Source: Pseudoalteromonas piratica
GTDB taxonomy: Bacteria > Pseudomonadota > Gammaproteobacteria > Enterobacterales > Alteromonadaceae
DNA: 64,000 bases
Direction of reading: 5' to 3'
NCBI RefSeq assembly: GCF_000788395.1
Contig: NZ_CP009888.1
Location: forward strand, 2,066,001 to 2,130,000
Positions 36,534-45,014 of this stretch are shown piece by piece. Within the stretch, counting starts at the first letter, position 1; every line of letters begins with the position of its first letter. The notes beneath the pieces are model-generated. The model saw only the letters and a list, made by a program, of their open reading frames with translations, did not search any database and had not been told where the DNA came from. The position numbers and the translations under genes were made by a program.

Positions 36534-37607
36534 ATGGATCCCGGTGCAGTGCGCAAATACTTGTTTTTCATATCTCAAAACTACAGTTACGCTATTTTAA
36601 GACCATTACAACAAGAAATTATTCGTCGCGGTGATGAGGTGGCTTGGTTTTTGTGGGGGGATGAGGTTAATGCACGTTATTTAAAAGAGAATGAACGTCA
36701 TATTAAGACAGTAGATGACGTTAAGGTCTATCACCCAGATGCGGTATTTGTGCCAGGCAATATGGTGCCAAGATTTTTTCCAGGACTTAAAGTTGCGGTA
36801 TTTCACGGTTTTGATGCGGGAAAATTAAATCGCCGTGGCAAAAATGACCATTTTAATATTCGTCAGTGTTTTGATCTTTATTGTACACAAGGCCCAAATA
36901 CTACATCGGTATTTTCACAATTAGCAAAAAAACATGGCTATTTTAATGTGGTAGAAACTGGCTGGCCAACACTTGATCCTTTATTTGATAAAGTTGAGGG
37001 TGCTACATCAAAAGCTAATGAGGCAAAGACTAAGAAAACCGTATTAATGTGTTCTACGTTCTCACGCAATTTAACTTGTGCGCCTCATTTATTTGAGCAA
37101 GTGAAAAAAGAAAGTGCAACAGGTGAGTGGCAATGGCTTGTTCAATTTCATCCAAAAATGCCAAAACAGATTATTCAGCAATATAAAACACTTGAAAGTG
37201 AACACTTAACCTTTGTTGAGACTGACAATGTTTTACCGTTATTAAAGCAAGCAGATGTTATGTTGTGCGATACATCATCGGTCATTCAAATGTTTATAGT
37301 TCAAAATAAGCCGGTAGTGACCTTTAACAATATTGACCCACAACCACATATGGTGAATTTTACTGACCCCGCATTACTTGCGGAAAAACTGGATTATGCC
37401 CTTAAGTATCCAGCCTGTTTGCAAAAAAATGTCAGCGATTATATCCAGCAACTTCACCCTTACAGAGATGGCAATTCGAGTGCTCGCGTACTCGAAGCAG
37501 TTGAGCAAGTGCTCCAAGGGCATCTCACCACCGCAAAAAAGAAACCACTCAATTTATTGCGTAATCTTAAATTAAGAAAAAAACTCAATTATTGGAAATT
37601 CAATTAA
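36534..37607 (+). CDS. TagF-like CDP-glycerol glycerophosphotransferase family protein 2
   Basis: A 357-aa paralogue of the divergent neighbour. The two share long blocks such as YSYAILRPLQ, RGDEVAWFL, PDAVFVPGN, FDLYCT, AKKHGYFNVVETGWP and a C-terminal KPLNL..LK.RK...Y tail. The His motif reads AVFHGFDAGK and the nucleotide motif CDTSSVIQMFIVQNKPVVTF. The basic C-terminal tail in both copies suggests contact with membrane or polyanion. It opens a co-directional run of four genes. The start codon is not backed by a clear ribosome site. Confidence 0.8.
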   Translation: MDPGAVRKYLFFISQNYSYAILRPLQQEIIRRGDEVAWFLWGDEVNARYLKENERHIKTVDDVKVYHPDAVFVPGNMVPRFFPGLKVAVFHGFDAGKLNRRGKNDHFNIRQCFDLYCTQGPNTTSVFSQLAKKHGYFNVVETGWPTLDPLFDKVEGATSKANEAKTKKTVLMCSTFSRNLTCAPHLFEQVKKESATGEWQWLVQFHPKMPKQIIQQYKTLESEHLTFVETDNVLPLLKQADVMLCDTSSVIQMFIVQNKPVVTFNNIDPQPHMVNFTDPALLAEKLDYALKYPACLQKNVSDYIQQLHPYRDGNSSARVLEAVEQVLQGHLTTAKKKPLNLLRNLKLRKKLNYWKFN

Positions 37608-37675
37608 AAAACTTTGCCTGATGTTAAGTTTTTGTGAGATCATAAAAATGTCACATAAATCGTTTAGGCAGTTCA

Positions 37676-38746
37676 ATGAAGGTTATTTTTGATATTCAAC
37701 ATCTGTATTATTTACCGCAGTATTTACCGGTAATTGATGCACTCAAAGCGCACAACACAGAAATTGAATTGGTTGGCTACAAAACTGACGACGAAGATTT
37801 AAACCGCATTATTGAGAGCGCATTAAACGAGACCAAGTTAACTATTAAAATTGTACACAATTGGCAAGATGCGTTAGCCCATTACTTAGCGCAAAAAGCA
37901 GATTGGTTAGTCTTTGGCAATGCCGTTGCGGATTTAGAACAGCTCCATACAGTGAGTAAAACCGTATTGATGCAACACGGTGTCGGCCCGAAAAGTTGTT
38001 ATTATGATGTATCTAAAAATCCAACCACTGTGCGATTTGTTGAAGGTGAAAAGCGCCTGAGTAATCTGCAAGCCATGTTTCCCAATGGTAATTTTGTCGA
38101 TAGTGGCTATGCCAAGTTGGACCCTGCTATCAATCGCAGCTCACTCAGTATCTCATTAAGTTCTCTTGGTTTAGATGAATCCAAACCAACTATTCTTTAT
38201 GCGCCAACGTTTTACCCTAGTTCAATTGAATTATTTTCTGCGAACTTTGCGAGTGATTATGCGGACTATAATGTTATTCTTAAGCCTCATTTTTTTTCGC
38301 TGACTAAGCATCGTTATTCTAAACAAAAAGCCATACTAGAATCTTGGGCAGCAAGTGATAATGTATATTTAGCAAGGGTTGATGAATACAACTTGCTTGA
38401 ATTTATGGCGATTTCAGATGTTATGTTATCAGATGCATCGTCTGCAATTTTTGAATTCGCAGCGCTAAATAAACCGGTTATCTGGTGTGACTTTTACAAG
38501 CTTCGTTGGGGTTATCGCGGTATATTTTCTTTTCGTTTTAAAAAACGAATTGATGAAAGTATTGAGGTCTTCAATGAATTATGTGATCGAGCAGCTAATT
38601 ATCAAGAACTTTACGAGTTAGTTAAAAATGCGGTTAAAAACCCGCATATCAAACAGTCAATAAGAAAGCAAATATGTGATGAATACGTTGGTAAGCTTGA
38701 TGGTAAATCGGCAGAGCGTATTTGTGATTATTTAATCTCACATTAA
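37676..38746 (+). CDS. TagF-like CDP-glycerol glycerophosphotransferase family protein 3
   Basis: A 356-aa protein of the same family but more distant from the other two. Family landmarks are VLMQHGVGPKSCYY (His motif), DSGYAKLDP, ILYAPTFYPSS, LKPHFFS and DASSAIFEFAALNKPVIW. It lies 68 bp after paralogue 2 and 21 bp before the cytidylyltransferase. The presence of three transferases next to a TagD-like enzyme suggests assembly or decoration of a phosphopolyol-containing surface glycan. That is inference from context. Confidence 0.8.
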   Translation: MKVIFDIQHLYYLPQYLPVIDALKAHNTEIELVGYKTDDEDLNRIIESALNETKLTIKIVHNWQDALAHYLAQKADWLVFGNAVADLEQLHTVSKTVLMQHGVGPKSCYYDVSKNPTTVRFVEGEKRLSNLQAMFPNGNFVDSGYAKLDPAINRSSLSISLSSLGLDESKPTILYAPTFYPSSIELFSANFASDYADYNVILKPHFFSLTKHRYSKQKAILESWAASDNVYLARVDEYNLLEFMAISDVMLSDASSAIFEFAALNKPVIWCDFYKLRWGYRGIFSFRFKKRIDESIEVFNELCDRAANYQELYELVKNAVKNPHIKQSIRKQICDEYVGKLDGKSAERICDYLISH

Positions 38747-38767
38747 CATGAGTTAAAAGTATATATT

Positions 38768-39211
38768 ATGAGTAAAATTGTCTACGTTTCAGGTACCTTT
38801 GATTTGTTTCATCGCAATCATTTGAAAATGATTGAATACGGCAGAGGACTTGGTGATACCTTAATTGTCGGGGTGAGCACTGACGAGCTTGTGTGCAGCT
38901 ATAAAAATCCACCTGCTGTTCCGTTTGAAGAGCGTATTGCGATTGTTGAAGCACTAAAATATCCTGATGTAGTTATTCCACAGCGTTCGTTAGAACATAC
39001 GCAGCGCATTAAAGATCTGAATATCGATATTTTTGTTGTGGGCGATGATTGGCGTGGTAAATATGATTACCTTCGCGATCTCGGTGTTAAAGTATTTTAT
39101 TTCCCATACGGTGCAGGTGTTAGTAGCTCAAACTTAAAAGAACGTATTTACGATCAGTATAGAAACTTAATAGATAAGTCGGATAAACATGAAAACCCAG
39201 ATATCGTCTAA
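38768..39211 (+). CDS. TagD-like glycerol-3-phosphate cytidylyltransferase
   Basis: A 147-aa nucleotidyltransferase of the TagD/cytidylyltransferase family, which makes CDP-glycerol from CTP and glycerol-3-phosphate. It starts MSKIVYVSGTFDLFHRNHLK. Normally the signature reads HxGH, but here it is HRNH, with Asn for Gly. The second motif ERIAIVEALKYPD and GDDWRGKYDY are as expected, and the final signature is GVSSSNLKERI. Length fits TagD (about 130 aa). A related adenylyl- or cytidylyltransferase with another phosphopolyol substrate is possible. It overlaps the SDR gene by 23 bp. Confidence 0.8.
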   Translation: MSKIVYVSGTFDLFHRNHLKMIEYGRGLGDTLIVGVSTDELVCSYKNPPAVPFEERIAIVEALKYPDVVIPQRSLEHTQRIKDLNIDIFVVGDDWRGKYDYLRDLGVKVFYFPYGAGVSSSNLKERIYDQYRNLIDKSDKHENPDIV

Positions 39212-39809
39212 TAAATCAATTTTAATCACTGGTGGTGGAGGCGATTGGGCGCAAAGCTTTGCCAATGAGTTTAGGGATGTTTTTGATATTACCTTAGTTT
39301 CGCGAAAACAGTTAGATGTAACGCAAGACTCTGATGTTGCAAACTATTTCGAAGGTAAACAGTTTGATGTCGTAATAAATAATGCAGGCTGCATTCACCC
39401 CAATCGATTACTCGATTCCGATTCAGCTGAGTGGATACAAGATATTTCAGTGAATTTAATTGGTACGTATTTAGTAAGTAAATACGCGCTGAAAAATAAT
39501 CAAAAAACGCTGATTATTAATATTGCATCGACAGCAGGGTTCAATGCCTACAAAGATTGGTCATCGTATTGTAGCTCAAAAGCAGGTGTTATTACTTTGA
39601 GCAAAAGCATGGCAAATGATGGCTTTGAAGTAATTTGTATGGCTCCAGGAGCGATTGAAACCAAGTTTAGAGATAAGTTTAATATTCCTAACAACAATAT
39701 CATGACGTGTAGCGAGTTTAGCAAACATGTTGTTGATGTGTTGGCTGGTAAATATCAAAGTGGTGATGTACTGTTTATTCGCAAAAATGAGTTTGTACTC
39801 AATCCATAA
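39189..39809 (+). CDS. short-chain dehydrogenase/reductase in the CDP-glycerol cluster
   Basis: A 206-aa classical SDR. The NAD(P) site is ILITGGGGDWAQSF, followed by NNAG (residues about 65-68), catalytic Ser in NIASTAG and YCSSK (Tyr and Lys). Its overlap with the TagD-like gene ties it to the same pathway, perhaps making a reduced sugar or polyol precursor. No sequence feature names the substrate. Confidence 0.85.
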   Translation: MKTQISSNKSILITGGGGDWAQSFANEFRDVFDITLVSRKQLDVTQDSDVANYFEGKQFDVVINNAGCIHPNRLLDSDSAEWIQDISVNLIGTYLVSKYALKNNQKTLIINIASTAGFNAYKDWSSYCSSKAGVITLSKSMANDGFEVICMAPGAIETKFRDKFNIPNNNIMTCSEFSKHVVDVLAGKYQSGDVLFIRKNEFVLNP

Positions 39810-39812
39810 AAA

Positions 39813-39838
39813 AAGGCTAACCCAGTTGGGTTAGCCTT
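39813..39838. terminator. terminator between SDR and alpha-glucosidase
   Basis: A 12-bp perfect stem AAGGCTAACCCA / TGGGTTAGCCTT. A run of seven T follows on the minus strand, so it is strongest for the alpha-glucosidase gene. On the plus strand it could still stop the CDP-glycerol operon. Confidence 0.8.
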
Positions 39839-39913
39839 ACGTTCACATGGGAAGAACAATACGTAAATCTTCAAATAAAATGGTAATTCCATTTACCCTG
39901 CGTTAGTAATCTT

Positions 39914-41515
39914 TTAGTGTTCAATAATCACGTAACCAAAACCATTTAGTGTAGCATTGGCGTAATGATTTTCTTTGATCACAGTACCTGAAAGTGCAAG
40001 AGGCTGACTTTCTGAACCTAAATTAAAGTAACAACTGACTGTTTTACCCTCGAAGCTGCGTTCAAAAGCAAGGATATGATCATCGCTTTGGATGAAGGTA
40101 ATATCACCATAAAGCAAAGTATCTATTTGCTTTCGCCAAGCAAGAAACTGTTGGCAGTGAACCAATGGCGAATTACTGTCAGCCTGCTGTTTATCAATGG
40201 CAACGGATTTATGCGCATCAACAACAGGTAACCATGGTGTTGCATTTGAAAAACCACCAAATTCGCTGTTGTTGCTCCAAGGCAGTGGTGTACGACAACC
40301 GTCACGACCTTTGAAATTCGGCCAGAATGTGATGCCATAGGGGTCTTGTAATTGTTCAAAGCTAATTTCTGCTTCTCCTAAACCAAGTTCTTCACCTTGA
40401 TACATACACACGCTGCCACGCAGTGTTGCGAGTAGGGCATGGAGCATTTTTACTTGCTCTGTATTCACAACTCCGTCTTTGCTCCAGCGCGATGCCACAC
40501 GCTCAACATCATGATTGCTAAATGCCCAGCATGGCCAACCTTCGGTCATTTGTGATTCTAGCGTTTCAACTGTAGTGCGAATATAGCTTGGGCTGTAGTC
40601 TTTTGTCAGCAGTTCAAAGCTATAGCCCATATGCAATTTATTACCACCTGAGGTGTACTCACTCATAGTCGCGAGTGAATCTTCAGAGGAAATTTCACCT
40701 AAGGTTACCGCACCTGGGTATTTATCCATCAAGCTGCGAATAGCTTGCATAAACGCTAGGTTCTCAGGTTGCGTATTATTGTAATAATGGTATTGGAAGG
40801 CATATGGGTTGTCTTCACTAAAACCACGGCCTTGGCGTAAATGTTTAGGTTTTGCTGGATTGTCTCTTAGCGCTTTGTCGTGGTAACAGAAGTTTATCGC
40901 GTCTAAACGGAAACCATCTACACCACGTTGCAACCAAAATTCAACATTATCTAAAACTGCGTTACGTACTTCCTCGTTATGGAAGTTTAAATCAGGTTGC
41001 TGGGTTAAAAAGTTATGGAGATAGTACTGGCAGCGACGAGGCTCCCACTGCCATGCACAGCCACCAAAAATTGAAAGCCAATTATTGGGTGGTGAACCAT
41101 CATCATTTGCATCAGCCCAAACATACCAGTCAGCTTTTGCATTGTTTTTATCTTCACGGCTCTCTAAAAACCAAGGGTGCTGATCTGAAGTGTGGCTTAA
41201 AACCTGATCGATCACGATTTTAATATCGCGTTGATGAGCTTGCTTAATTAGTTCATCAAAGTCTGCAAGTGACCCAAAAAGCGGGTCAATGTCACGGTAA
41301 TCACTAATGTCATAACCAAAGTCTTTCATTGGTGATTTAAAAAACGGTGAGATCCAGACAGCATCAACGCCTAACTCTTTAATGTAATCCAGTCGATTGA
41401 TAATTCCTTTTAAATCTCCCACACCATTATTACTAGTGTCTTGGAAACTGCGTGGGTAGATTTGGTAAATAACCGCACCTTGCCACCAATGTAATTGCGC
41501 TGTTAAATTCGACAT
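39914..41515 (-). CDS. GH13 alpha-glucosidase (oligo-1,6/maltose type)
   Basis: A cytosolic family 13 alpha-glucosidase, 533 aa from ATG 41515 (MSNLTAQLHWWQGAVIYQIY). This start has an ACGAGA ribosome site, whereas a longer frame to 41584 adds 23 unlike residues. The catalytic regions are present: FRLDAINF with the Asp nucleophile, TLGEISSED with the acid/base Glu, and FSNHDVER. There is no signal peptide. It should cut imported malto-oligosaccharides to glucose. It is divergent from the TonB receptor operon, with a MalR-type operator in its leader. Confidence 0.93.
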   Translation of the reverse strand: MSNLTAQLHWWQGAVIYQIYPRSFQDTSNNGVGDLKGIINRLDYIKELGVDAVWISPFFKSPMKDFGYDISDYRDIDPLFGSLADFDELIKQAHQRDIKIVIDQVLSHTSDQHPWFLESREDKNNAKADWYVWADANDDGSPPNNWLSIFGGCAWQWEPRRCQYYLHNFLTQQPDLNFHNEEVRNAVLDNVEFWLQRGVDGFRLDAINFCYHDKALRDNPAKPKHLRQGRGFSEDNPYAFQYHYYNNTQPENLAFMQAIRSLMDKYPGAVTLGEISSEDSLATMSEYTSGGNKLHMGYSFELLTKDYSPSYIRTTVETLESQMTEGWPCWAFSNHDVERVASRWSKDGVVNTEQVKMLHALLATLRGSVCMYQGEELGLGEAEISFEQLQDPYGITFWPNFKGRDGCRTPLPWSNNSEFGGFSNATPWLPVVDAHKSVAIDKQQADSNSPLVHCQQFLAWRKQIDTLLYGDITFIQSDDHILAFERSFEGKTVSCYFNLGSESQPLALSGTVIKENHYANATLNGFGYVIIEH

Positions 41516-41635
41516 CGTGATCTCGTTACTTATTGATGCTATTCGTTTTATTTCATTTGTTTTGTTAAAACGCTGGTGTTTCACCGAGCGAATAACGTTC
41601 AGCTTACGCCATATTTAACTGAGGAGTAAAAAGCC

Positions 41636-41649
41636 TACATACGTATGCA
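41636..41649. promoter_or_regulatory. MalR-type operator 1 (alpha-glucosidase side)
   Basis: TACATACGTATGCA, a 14-bp palindrome with one mismatch around CATACGTATG. It differs at only two positions from 41983-41996. The even palindrome with central CG is typical of LacI-family operators. It is probably read by the regulator at 52283-53302. Confidence 0.65.
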
Positions 41650-41953
41650 TTGAAAATAGTTTTCTAAGATCTACCATTTTAATGAGATTTGATTGGTCAC
41701 ACTAAATTACCAATTTAAACAAATTATGCTCAATGCTATTATTTATCAGGTAAATATTGGTAAGACCAATTTATCAAAAGTGCTAGACTGCACTTTTAAG
41801 GTGCAATTAAGTGTACTTTTATGGGGTTTTGCACAGAAATGGCTCTTGGTTGTGACCAATTTATGTCAATTTGTTTAAAGTTTTGATTTTAATCAGTGAT
41901 AATTTTAAAAAACCTTTAGAATCAATGTTTAACAAAAAAACAATGTAAAAAAA

Positions 41954-41982
41954 TTGTAACTAAGTCGGTCATTGCATAAATT
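41954..41982 (+). promoter_or_regulatory. putative promoter of the TonB receptor operon
   Basis: TTGTAA (41954-41959) and TAAATT (41977-41982) are 17 bp apart. Operator 2 starts at the next base, where a repressor would cover the transcription start. Confidence 0.45.
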
Positions 41983-41996
41983 TGAATACGTATGCA
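41983..41996. promoter_or_regulatory. MalR-type operator 2 (TonB receptor side)
   Basis: TGAATACGTATGCA, nearly the same palindrome as operator 1 (shared core ATACGTATGCA). It sits just downstream of the predicted -10 of the TonB receptor promoter. Confidence 0.65.
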
Positions 41997-42161
41997 TTTT
42001 GTTGTGGTTGCTAAATTTATAGCGTTACTATCACTGTCGGCAACAAACGCGAACTCATTTGGTGCAACTGCTACAAGTATTGTGACTAAACGTAACGTGA
42101 TTAGTAATGATATTTCGCACCATGATTTGCACTAGCAATAGTCAACCGGGAACAGAAATTT

Positions 42162-44957
42162 ATGTCTATTTTTAAACCAAGCATGCTTACTCTTGCGATG
42201 ATGGCAGCAGGTGTTACTTCTGCAAATGTGTATGCAGCTGATAACGCAAGTAACGACAAAGAACAAGAAAAAGAAGTTGAAGTTATTGAGGTTAAGGGCT
42301 TTCGCGCAAGCTTAGTAAAAGCAATTAACACCAAGCGTTTTTCACCAGAAGTTGTAGAGTCAGTTTCTGCTGAAGATATTGGTAAATTACCAGATTCATC
42401 AATCGCTGAATCAATCGCACGTTTACCGGGTCTTGCTGCGCAACGCTTAGATGGTCGTGCAAGCCGTGTAACCATTCGTGGATTTGGTGAAGATCATGTT
42501 GGCACAACGTTTAACGGTCGTGAACAAGTATCAATCACGGATAACCGCGGCGCAGAGCTTGATCTATACCCATCTGAAATCATGAGTGCGGTTACGGTAT
42601 ATAAAACACCAAGTGCAGATTTAGAAGCATCGGGCCTAGCTGGTGTGATTGACCTACAAACAATTAAGCCACTTTCATTGGATGAGCGCATTGTAAAAGT
42701 AAACGCAATGTACGAGCAAACAAGCTTCGATAAGCTTAATCCAGATGCAGACGACAATGGCTTCCGTGGCACTCTTTCATACATTGATCAATTCGCAGAT
42801 AACACGCTAGGCGTGGCTGTTGCATTTAATACCATGTCTTCGCCTAACCAGGAAAAACGCTGGAACTCTTGGGGTTACCCTGAATTTACAGGTGAAGATG
42901 GCCAAACTTATTCAGTATTAGGTGGTGCTAAACCATTTGTACGTTCATCAACGCTTGAACGTGACTCTGTAATGGCAGTGATTGAATACGCGCCAAGCGA
43001 AAAACTACGTATGGTGTTTGACACTCTTTACGTTGATTTTGTAGATGAGAAAATCTTACGTGGTATCGAAATTCCATTTGCATGGGGCCAAGGTTCTATT
43101 AGCGCAGATACAGCAGTTGTTGACCCAGCAACGGGTTTTGTAACATCTGCAATTACTGAAGGTCAGCGTGTAGTTGTTCGTAACGACTACGAAGACCGTA
43201 GTGCAGAAATGACGTCATTTGGTTTTAACCTTGAGTATGACTTAAATGATTCATGGTCACTTGAGTTTGATGCCAGCCATTCAAGCGTTGAACGTGAAAT
43301 CTGGAGTATGGAAAGCTATGCAGGTACTGGCCGTGGAGATTCACGCGGTGTAGCTGATAACCTTGGTTACACGTTTAATTCAGGTAATGCAGGTGCAACC
43401 TTTACACACGGGCTTGATTACAGCGATTACAACCTAATTCAAATTGGCGGCCCATTATCATGGGGTTGGAGTTCTGCACTAAATGAAAAATACGGTGTTG
43501 TTGGCACAGAGTACGAAAACCAACTACAAGATGGTTTCTTAAACACACCGGAAGTAGACGATGAATTAAACGCACTTCGTCTTGCTGCAAGTAAAGTAGT
43601 TGAAAGTGACTACATTAGCTCTGTTGAATTTGGTTTATCTTACAGCGAACGTGAGAAAACTAAGCGTTCTGAAGGTTACTTCTTAACAGTTTCAAGCTTC
43701 TCGCTAGACAACCCAGGTATGATGATGGTGCCAGAAGAGTACCGTTTAGGTACGGCTAACCTAGATTTCATCGGTATGGGTGACATGATTGCTTTTGATT
43801 CACGTGCAATGGTAGCAGATGGTTACTTTGATTTACTGGCAGAAAGCCTGACTAACCCAAGTCATGCAACGAAATCGTGGACAGTAAAAGAACAATTAAC
43901 CAGTGCGTTTGTAAAAGCAAATATTGATGCTGAAATTGCAGGTATGCCTCTAACAGGTAATGCTGGTTTACGTTATGTTCAAACTAAGCAAGAGTCTCAA
44001 GGTAACGCATTCAATACACAAGACGGTAAAGTAATTACGTCACCAACTCATATTGAGCATGATTACTCACACGTATTACCAAGCTTAAACCTATCGTTAT
44101 CAATTGATGATGAGCAATCTGTTCGTTTTGGTGCTGCGAAGACAATCTCGCGTGCACGTATGGACGAAATGAATGCATCGGTTAATGCGACTTACAACCA
44201 GCAGCCAGACGAAAATGGCAGTAACTGGAGTGTTAACGGTGGTAACCCAACACTTGAACCATATCAAGCAATTAACTTTGACCTGACGTATGAGAACTAC
44301 TTCAGCCCTGAAGGTTATTTCTCGATAGCGCTTTACCACAAAGATTTACAAGATTGGATCTTCGACGGCAGCTACTACATTGATATGACGGGCGTTGCAG
44401 ATCCTGCAACAGGTGAAATTCCTGCAAACCCTGACGGTACAGGTAGCGGTAAAGTAAATGGTGGTGACGGTACAGTACAAGGTGCTGAATTCTCAGTAAC
44501 ATTACCATTTAATTACTTTAGCGATGTGCTTGACGGCTTTGGTGTTATTGCAAGTCACACAGTGAATAGCTCAGACATGGTTGACCAAGATGGTAACGAT
44601 TATGAGATTCCAGGTCTTTCTAAGAGCATTCAAAACCTAACCTTCTACTATGAAAACTATGGTTTCCAAGCGCGTGCAAGCATGCGTAAGCGTGATGACT
44701 TTAAAGGTGATGTTTACGGCCGTGGATTTGATTCACAACAAGTGGACATCCTTGGTGAGACAATTTGGGATGCGCAAATTGGTTACGACTTCTCTGAAAG
44801 TGGTTTAGCAAGCCTGGAAGGTATGACAGTGACATTCCAAGTACAGAACATCACTGAAGAACCGTTTGTATCGCTATCAGGTGACAATGCTTTACAAGTA
44901 CGTGACTACCAAGATTATGGTCGTACGTTCTTACTAGGTGTTAACTACCAGTTCTAA
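42162..44957 (+). CDS. TonB-dependent receptor for maltodextrins
   Basis: A 931-aa outer-membrane receptor. The signal peptide is residues 1-26, ending NVYAAD. A TonB-box-like VEVIEVKG lies at about 38-45, and the plug domain contains IARLPGLAAQRLDGRA and DLYPSEIMSAVTVYK. The rest is a long beta-barrel ending in the OM-sorting LLGVNYQF. Plug motifs such as LEASGLAGVIDLQT mark the carbohydrate-linked receptor group of Alteromonadales. Context (amylase, glucoamylase, MFS sugar transporter) makes maltodextrin the likely ligand. It opens the operon, and a hairpin terminator follows before the next gene. Confidence 0.92.
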   Translation: MSIFKPSMLTLAMMAAGVTSANVYAADNASNDKEQEKEVEVIEVKGFRASLVKAINTKRFSPEVVESVSAEDIGKLPDSSIAESIARLPGLAAQRLDGRASRVTIRGFGEDHVGTTFNGREQVSITDNRGAELDLYPSEIMSAVTVYKTPSADLEASGLAGVIDLQTIKPLSLDERIVKVNAMYEQTSFDKLNPDADDNGFRGTLSYIDQFADNTLGVAVAFNTMSSPNQEKRWNSWGYPEFTGEDGQTYSVLGGAKPFVRSSTLERDSVMAVIEYAPSEKLRMVFDTLYVDFVDEKILRGIEIPFAWGQGSISADTAVVDPATGFVTSAITEGQRVVVRNDYEDRSAEMTSFGFNLEYDLNDSWSLEFDASHSSVEREIWSMESYAGTGRGDSRGVADNLGYTFNSGNAGATFTHGLDYSDYNLIQIGGPLSWGWSSALNEKYGVVGTEYENQLQDGFLNTPEVDDELNALRLAASKVVESDYISSVEFGLSYSEREKTKRSEGYFLTVSSFSLDNPGMMMVPEEYRLGTANLDFIGMGDMIAFDSRAMVADGYFDLLAESLTNPSHATKSWTVKEQLTSAFVKANIDAEIAGMPLTGNAGLRYVQTKQESQGNAFNTQDGKVITSPTHIEHDYSHVLPSLNLSLSIDDEQSVRFGAAKTISRARMDEMNASVNATYNQQPDENGSNWSVNGGNPTLEPYQAINFDLTYENYFSPEGYFSIALYHKDLQDWIFDGSYYIDMTGVADPATGEIPANPDGTGSGKVNGGDGTVQGAEFSVTLPFNYFSDVLDGFGVIASHTVNSSDMVDQDGNDYEIPGLSKSIQNLTFYYENYGFQARASMRKRDDFKGDVYGRGFDSQQVDILGETIWDAQIGYDFSESGLASLEGMTVTFQVQNITEEPFVSLSGDNALQVRDYQDYGRTFLLGVNYQF

Positions 44958-44974
44958 TTATTTGAACGCACTAA

Positions 44975-45001
44975 CAAAGCCCTGAAAAGGGCTTTGTTTT
45001 T
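44975..45001 (+). terminator. hairpin terminator inside the maltodextrin operon
   Basis: Stem CAAAGCCCT / AGGGCTTTG, GAAA loop, followed by TTTTT. It lies between the receptor gene and the halogenase-like gene, so it probably keeps receptor mRNA more abundant than the downstream genes by partial termination. Confidence 0.8.
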
Positions 45002-45014
45002 ATCTGAGGTAATG

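Larger units (their letters stand above)
41516..42161. other. divergent regulatory region of the maltodextrin locus
   Basis: This stretch of about 650 bp has no convincing gene. It holds two near-identical operators (41636-41649 and 41983-41996), a likely TonB-receptor promoter (41954-41982) and a family of ATTGGT elements: ATTGGTCACA at 41692-41701, ATTGGT-AAG-ACCAAT at 41756-41770, and TGTGACCAAT at 41851-41860. The first and last are exact 10-bp inverted copies 150 bp apart. A 60-codon frame at 41693-41878 shows no protein-like features. Confidence 0.6.

Noticed and set aside
41851..41870. TGTGACCAATTTATGTCA as a CRP site
   Set aside because: Only the left half TGTGA fits. The right half lacks TCACA at the correct spacing, and the element is better explained as the inverted copy of ATTGGTCACA.
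41693..41878. A 61-codon frame in the alpha-glucosidase / TonB receptor intergenic region
   Set aside because: No ribosome site, no protein-like composition, and it overlaps clear regulatory repeats.
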